This document shows positions 4,721-6,360 of a stretch of 6,360 nt of DNA, piece by piece. Position 1 is the first letter of the stretch. Each line of letters starts with the position of its first letter. The stretch is from NCBI GenBank assembly GCA_902385025.1, contig CABMDX010000114.1, forward strand, positions 1-6,360. The letters run 5' to 3'. The notes beneath the pieces were generated by a model. That model saw nothing but the letters and a program-made list of their open reading frames with translations, was not told the origin of the DNA and searched no databases. The translations under genes and the position numbers were made by a program. This DNA is from an uncultured archaeon (GTDB lineage Archaea; Halobacteriota; Methanosarcinia; Methanotrichales; Methanotrichaceae).

Positions 4721-5506
4721 TCAAACCTCTCTATGGCGGTACAATTCCTCAACGTAGGCGCATATCTCATCGAGAACACCAGGGTCCTTCAACCAGACAC
4801 CAGCCTCATAATTATCCTCGATGCCGCCTTTGGTGAGATTTGCGGATGTGACTATGGCCTCTTTTCGATCTATCATATAGATCTTGGCATGAAGCTGTCG
4901 GACAAATAGAAGCTCTCCAGCAACGAATTTTACTTCCATTTGAATATCATCGGACATGCCGATGCCGTAATCGGATTCGCAGCCACGCATGATCACCACA
5001 AGTCTTCCTCCCCGGCGGGAGAATTTTTTCAATGGCTGTCCTATCCGATCCCACATCTGCCGTTTTATCCAGGGAGAGACAATCACAATCTCAAACTCCG
5101 CCCTATCCAGCATTTTTATAAGCTGGTCCTCGATGGAGTGAAGACCTCGCGGCGAAAACGTAACCAGGAATTGGATGGGCGTCTTTTGGGGCAATAAATT
5201 GATTTGCTCTTCCAGATACCTGAGTCGTTGAGCTGATGAGTACTCCATCATCTGCTTGGTCCTCTTGAGCTCACTCTCAAGATCAGAGGCGCGACCTTTT
5301 AGTTTGAGCAGATTGCTGCAGTCGCGTTGGAGCTGATCGAGGCTGGCTTCTCGTTCCCTGAGTCTGCACTTCAGCCTTTGAAGATCTGTTTGAATTTGGC
5401 TGTGGTCCCTTTGAAGCCTCTTATTCTGGTTTACCTGGAGCTGCACAATGCTGGCAGAGACAATTGCCAGGGCTAAAAAGACGAGCCATATCCAGTACCC
5501 CTCCAT
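4721..5506 (-). CDS. membrane-anchored coiled-coil protein with single PLD-like HKD domain
   Basis: The 261-residue product has three parts. A hydrophobic helix at residues 5-23 (WIWLVFLALAIVSASIVQL) would act as an N-terminal anchor. A charged heptad-like region rich in Leu, Gln and Arg at about 27-105 suggests a coiled coil. A phospholipase D-like domain fills about 112-261, with one HKD motif: His206, Lys208, Asp213, followed by TSANLT (220-225) and NYEAG (232-236). A second HKD is absent, so the active form would be a dimer, as in Nuc-type nucleases; the coiled coil may help. The substrate could be nucleic acid or phospholipid and cannot be decided here. Few positive residues follow the helix immediately, so topology is uncertain, though the N-terminus is very short. 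The ATG at 5506 is preferred over TTG at 5512 because GAGGT lies 9 nt upstream of it. Confidence 0.8.
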   Translation of the reverse strand: MEGYWIWLVFLALAIVSASIVQLQVNQNKRLQRDHSQIQTDLQRLKCRLREREASLDQLQRDCSNLLKLKGRASDLESELKRTKQMMEYSSAQRLRYLEEQINLLPQKTPIQFLVTFSPRGLHSIEDQLIKMLDRAEFEIVIVSPWIKRQMWDRIGQPLKKFSRRGGRLVVIMRGCESDYGIGMSDDIQMEVKFVAGELLFVRQLHAKIYMIDRKEAIVTSANLTKGGIEDNYEAGVWLKDPGVLDEICAYVEELYRHREV

Positions 5507-5543
5507 CCCCAACTGACCTCGGAGAAGGTTTTAGTGCTGCAAG

Positions 5544-5552
5544 TTATATAAA
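5544..5552 (-). promoter_or_regulatory. TATA box of the PLD-like gene
   Basis: Minus-strand TTTATATAA is a textbook archaeal TATA box. Its centre at about 5548 predicts transcription start near 5522, giving a leader of about 15 nt that contains the GAGGT ribosome site of the PLD-like gene. The methyltransferase gene may be transcribed from here too. Confidence 0.65.
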
Positions 5553-5613
5553 GATAACGCAATCAATATCCATGTATTATTTTCAGTATTAATTTCAAGA
5601 GACTGAAGGAAGG

Positions 5614-5630
5614 AAAAATTAAGAAAAAAG
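5614..5630 (-). terminator. U-tract terminator of the thermosome gene
   Basis: About 20 nt after the thermosome stop codon the minus strand carries CTTTTTTC and then AATTTTTCC: two runs of five to six T close together. Archaeal RNA polymerase terminates at such U-tracts without needing a hairpin, and none is evident here. The site separates the thermosome transcript from the promoter of the PLD-like gene downstream. Confidence 0.6.
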
Positions 5631-5650
5631 AGAAGCTCCGCCAGGACGTC

Positions 5651-6360
5651 TCAGAACATCCCTGGCGGCATTCCGCCCATGCCAGGCATGCCCATGGGCA
5701 TTCCTCCGCCCATGCCACCCATGCCGCACATTCCAGGCGGCATTCCTCCTGCACCCGGCGCGCGCTCTGGCGGCTTCTTCGTAGAGGCCAGCACATCATC
5801 GATGCGCAGTATCAGGGAAGCAGCATCAGTCGCAGAGAGTATAGCCTGAATCTTGACTCTCAGCGGCTCCACGACGCCCAGTGAATACATATCCATGACC
5901 TCTCCGGTGTAGGCATTGAGACCGGCATTCTTGTTTGTCTCATGCTTGTTCTTCATTTCTACAAGCTTGTCTATGGCATCAAAGCCCGCGTTCTCGGCGA
6001 GGGTCTTGGGCACAATCTCCAGGGCCTCGGCAAACTTGGTGACAGCTAGCTGCTCCCGTCCCTTGAGGGTGGCTGCATATTCTCTCAGGCGCAGCGAGAG
6101 CTCGATCTCCGGAGCGCCGCCGCCTGCTACCAGCTTCTTATCCTCGATGACATCAGCTACTGCGTGCAGAGCATCATCCAATGCTCTCTCCAGACCGTTT
6201 AAAACCTGGCTGGTGCCCCCTCGCAAGAGCAGGGTAACGGCGTGATTTTTGGTGCCTGAGACAAAGGTCATCAGGCCGGCACCCACGCGCTTCTCTTCAA
6301 CCAGAGCAGCAGTGCCAAGCTCGCTTGTCTTCAGCTCATCGAGACTGGTGAGTATATTGG
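5651..6360 (-). CDS. thermosome (group II chaperonin) subunit, C-terminal part (partial)
   Basis: The open frame enters from the right edge and gives the last 235 residues of a chaperonin of about 550. The group II chaperonin folds proteins inside a double-ring ATP-driven cage. Visible landmarks are LLLRGGTSQVLNGLERALDDAL, which crosses from the apical/intermediate to the equatorial domain (key residues RGGT and ERALDDA); GGGAPEIELSLRLREYA, the nucleotide-binding equatorial block; and LGVVEPLRVK with AASLILRIDDVL near the end. The last 34 residues are a Gly-Met-Pro tail with many GGM and PPGM units, ten Met in all, one Cys (PGMCGM) and a terminal Phe. Such tails line the chamber floor. The in-frame Met at 6286 is internal, not the start. 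The paralogue type (alpha, beta or other) cannot be decided without the N-terminus and genome context. Confidence 0.97.
   Translation of the reverse strand, partial: NILTSLDELKTSELGTAALVEEKRVGAGLMTFVSGTKNHAVTLLLRGGTSQVLNGLERALDDALHAVADVIEDKKLVAGGGAPEIELSLRLREYAATLKGREQLAVTKFAEALEIVPKTLAENAGFDAIDKLVEMKNKHETNKNAGLNAYTGEVMDMYSLGVVEPLRVKIQAILSATDAASLILRIDDVLASTKKPPERAPGAGGMPPGMCGMGGMGGGMPMGMPGMGGMPPGMF

Noticed and set aside
5563..5799. 78-codon minus-strand frame overlapping the thermosome tail
   Set aside because: It is a shifted reading of the GGM repeat followed by the AT-rich terminator region.
5916..6245. 109-codon plus-strand frame opposite the thermosome gene
   Set aside because: It is a Ser/Arg/Ala-rich mirror of the chaperonin coding sequence.
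1..6360. tRNA, rRNA, CRISPR repeats, insertion sequences, integrase or attachment sites
   Set aside because: I looked on both strands and saw no cloverleaf, repeat-spacer pattern, transposase motif or terminal repeat pair.

Overview
The window looks like a chromosomal segment of a methanogenic euryarchaeon, most likely from the Methanosarcinales and possibly Methanothrix/Methanosaeta-like. The sequence itself shows archaeal information-processing genes (transcription factor B, the H/ACA ribonucleoprotein protein Gar1, a NOG1-type GTPase, a HemK2/Mtq2-type release-factor methyltransferase and a group II chaperonin), archaeal TATA boxes about 26 nt upstream of likely transcription starts, and a DUF1699 protein, a family I recall mainly from Methanosarcinales. 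The genus is inference.

Layout. Positions 1-416 (-) hold the N-terminal part of a multi-pass membrane protein of the DUF1624/HGSNAT type, running off the left edge. Positions 417-555 are a divergent promoter region. Positions 556-1032 (+) encode a Nudix hydrolase, which converges with an 11-bp gap on tfb (1044-2057, -). tfb overlaps the upstream gar1 (2036-2320, -) by 22 bp, forming a two-gene operon with TTG and GTG starts. A divergent promoter region (2321-2444) separates gar1 from a NOG1-like GTPase gene (2445-3359, +). Next come a DUF1699 gene (3475-3876, -), a HemK2/Mtq2-like methyltransferase (4061-4630, -), a membrane-anchored coiled-coil protein with one phospholipase D HKD motif (4721-5506, -), and the C-terminal half of a thermosome subunit with a GGM-rich tail (5651-6360, -, running off the right edge).

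Functional theme. Most genes are housekeeping: transcription initiation, rRNA pseudouridylation and ribosome assembly, translation termination and protein folding. The accessory part is the Nudix hydrolase, the membrane acyltransferase-like protein, the PLD-like protein and DUF1699. I see no tRNA, rRNA, CRISPR array, insertion sequence or integrase. I found no convincing new multi-gene system. The items most worth a second look are small: a near-perfect hairpin shared by the convergent nudix and tfb 3' ends with the tfb stop codon in its loop, several operator-like palindromes at predicted transcription starts, a Pro-to-Ala change in the methyltransferase NPPY motif, and the unusual architecture of the PLD-like protein.
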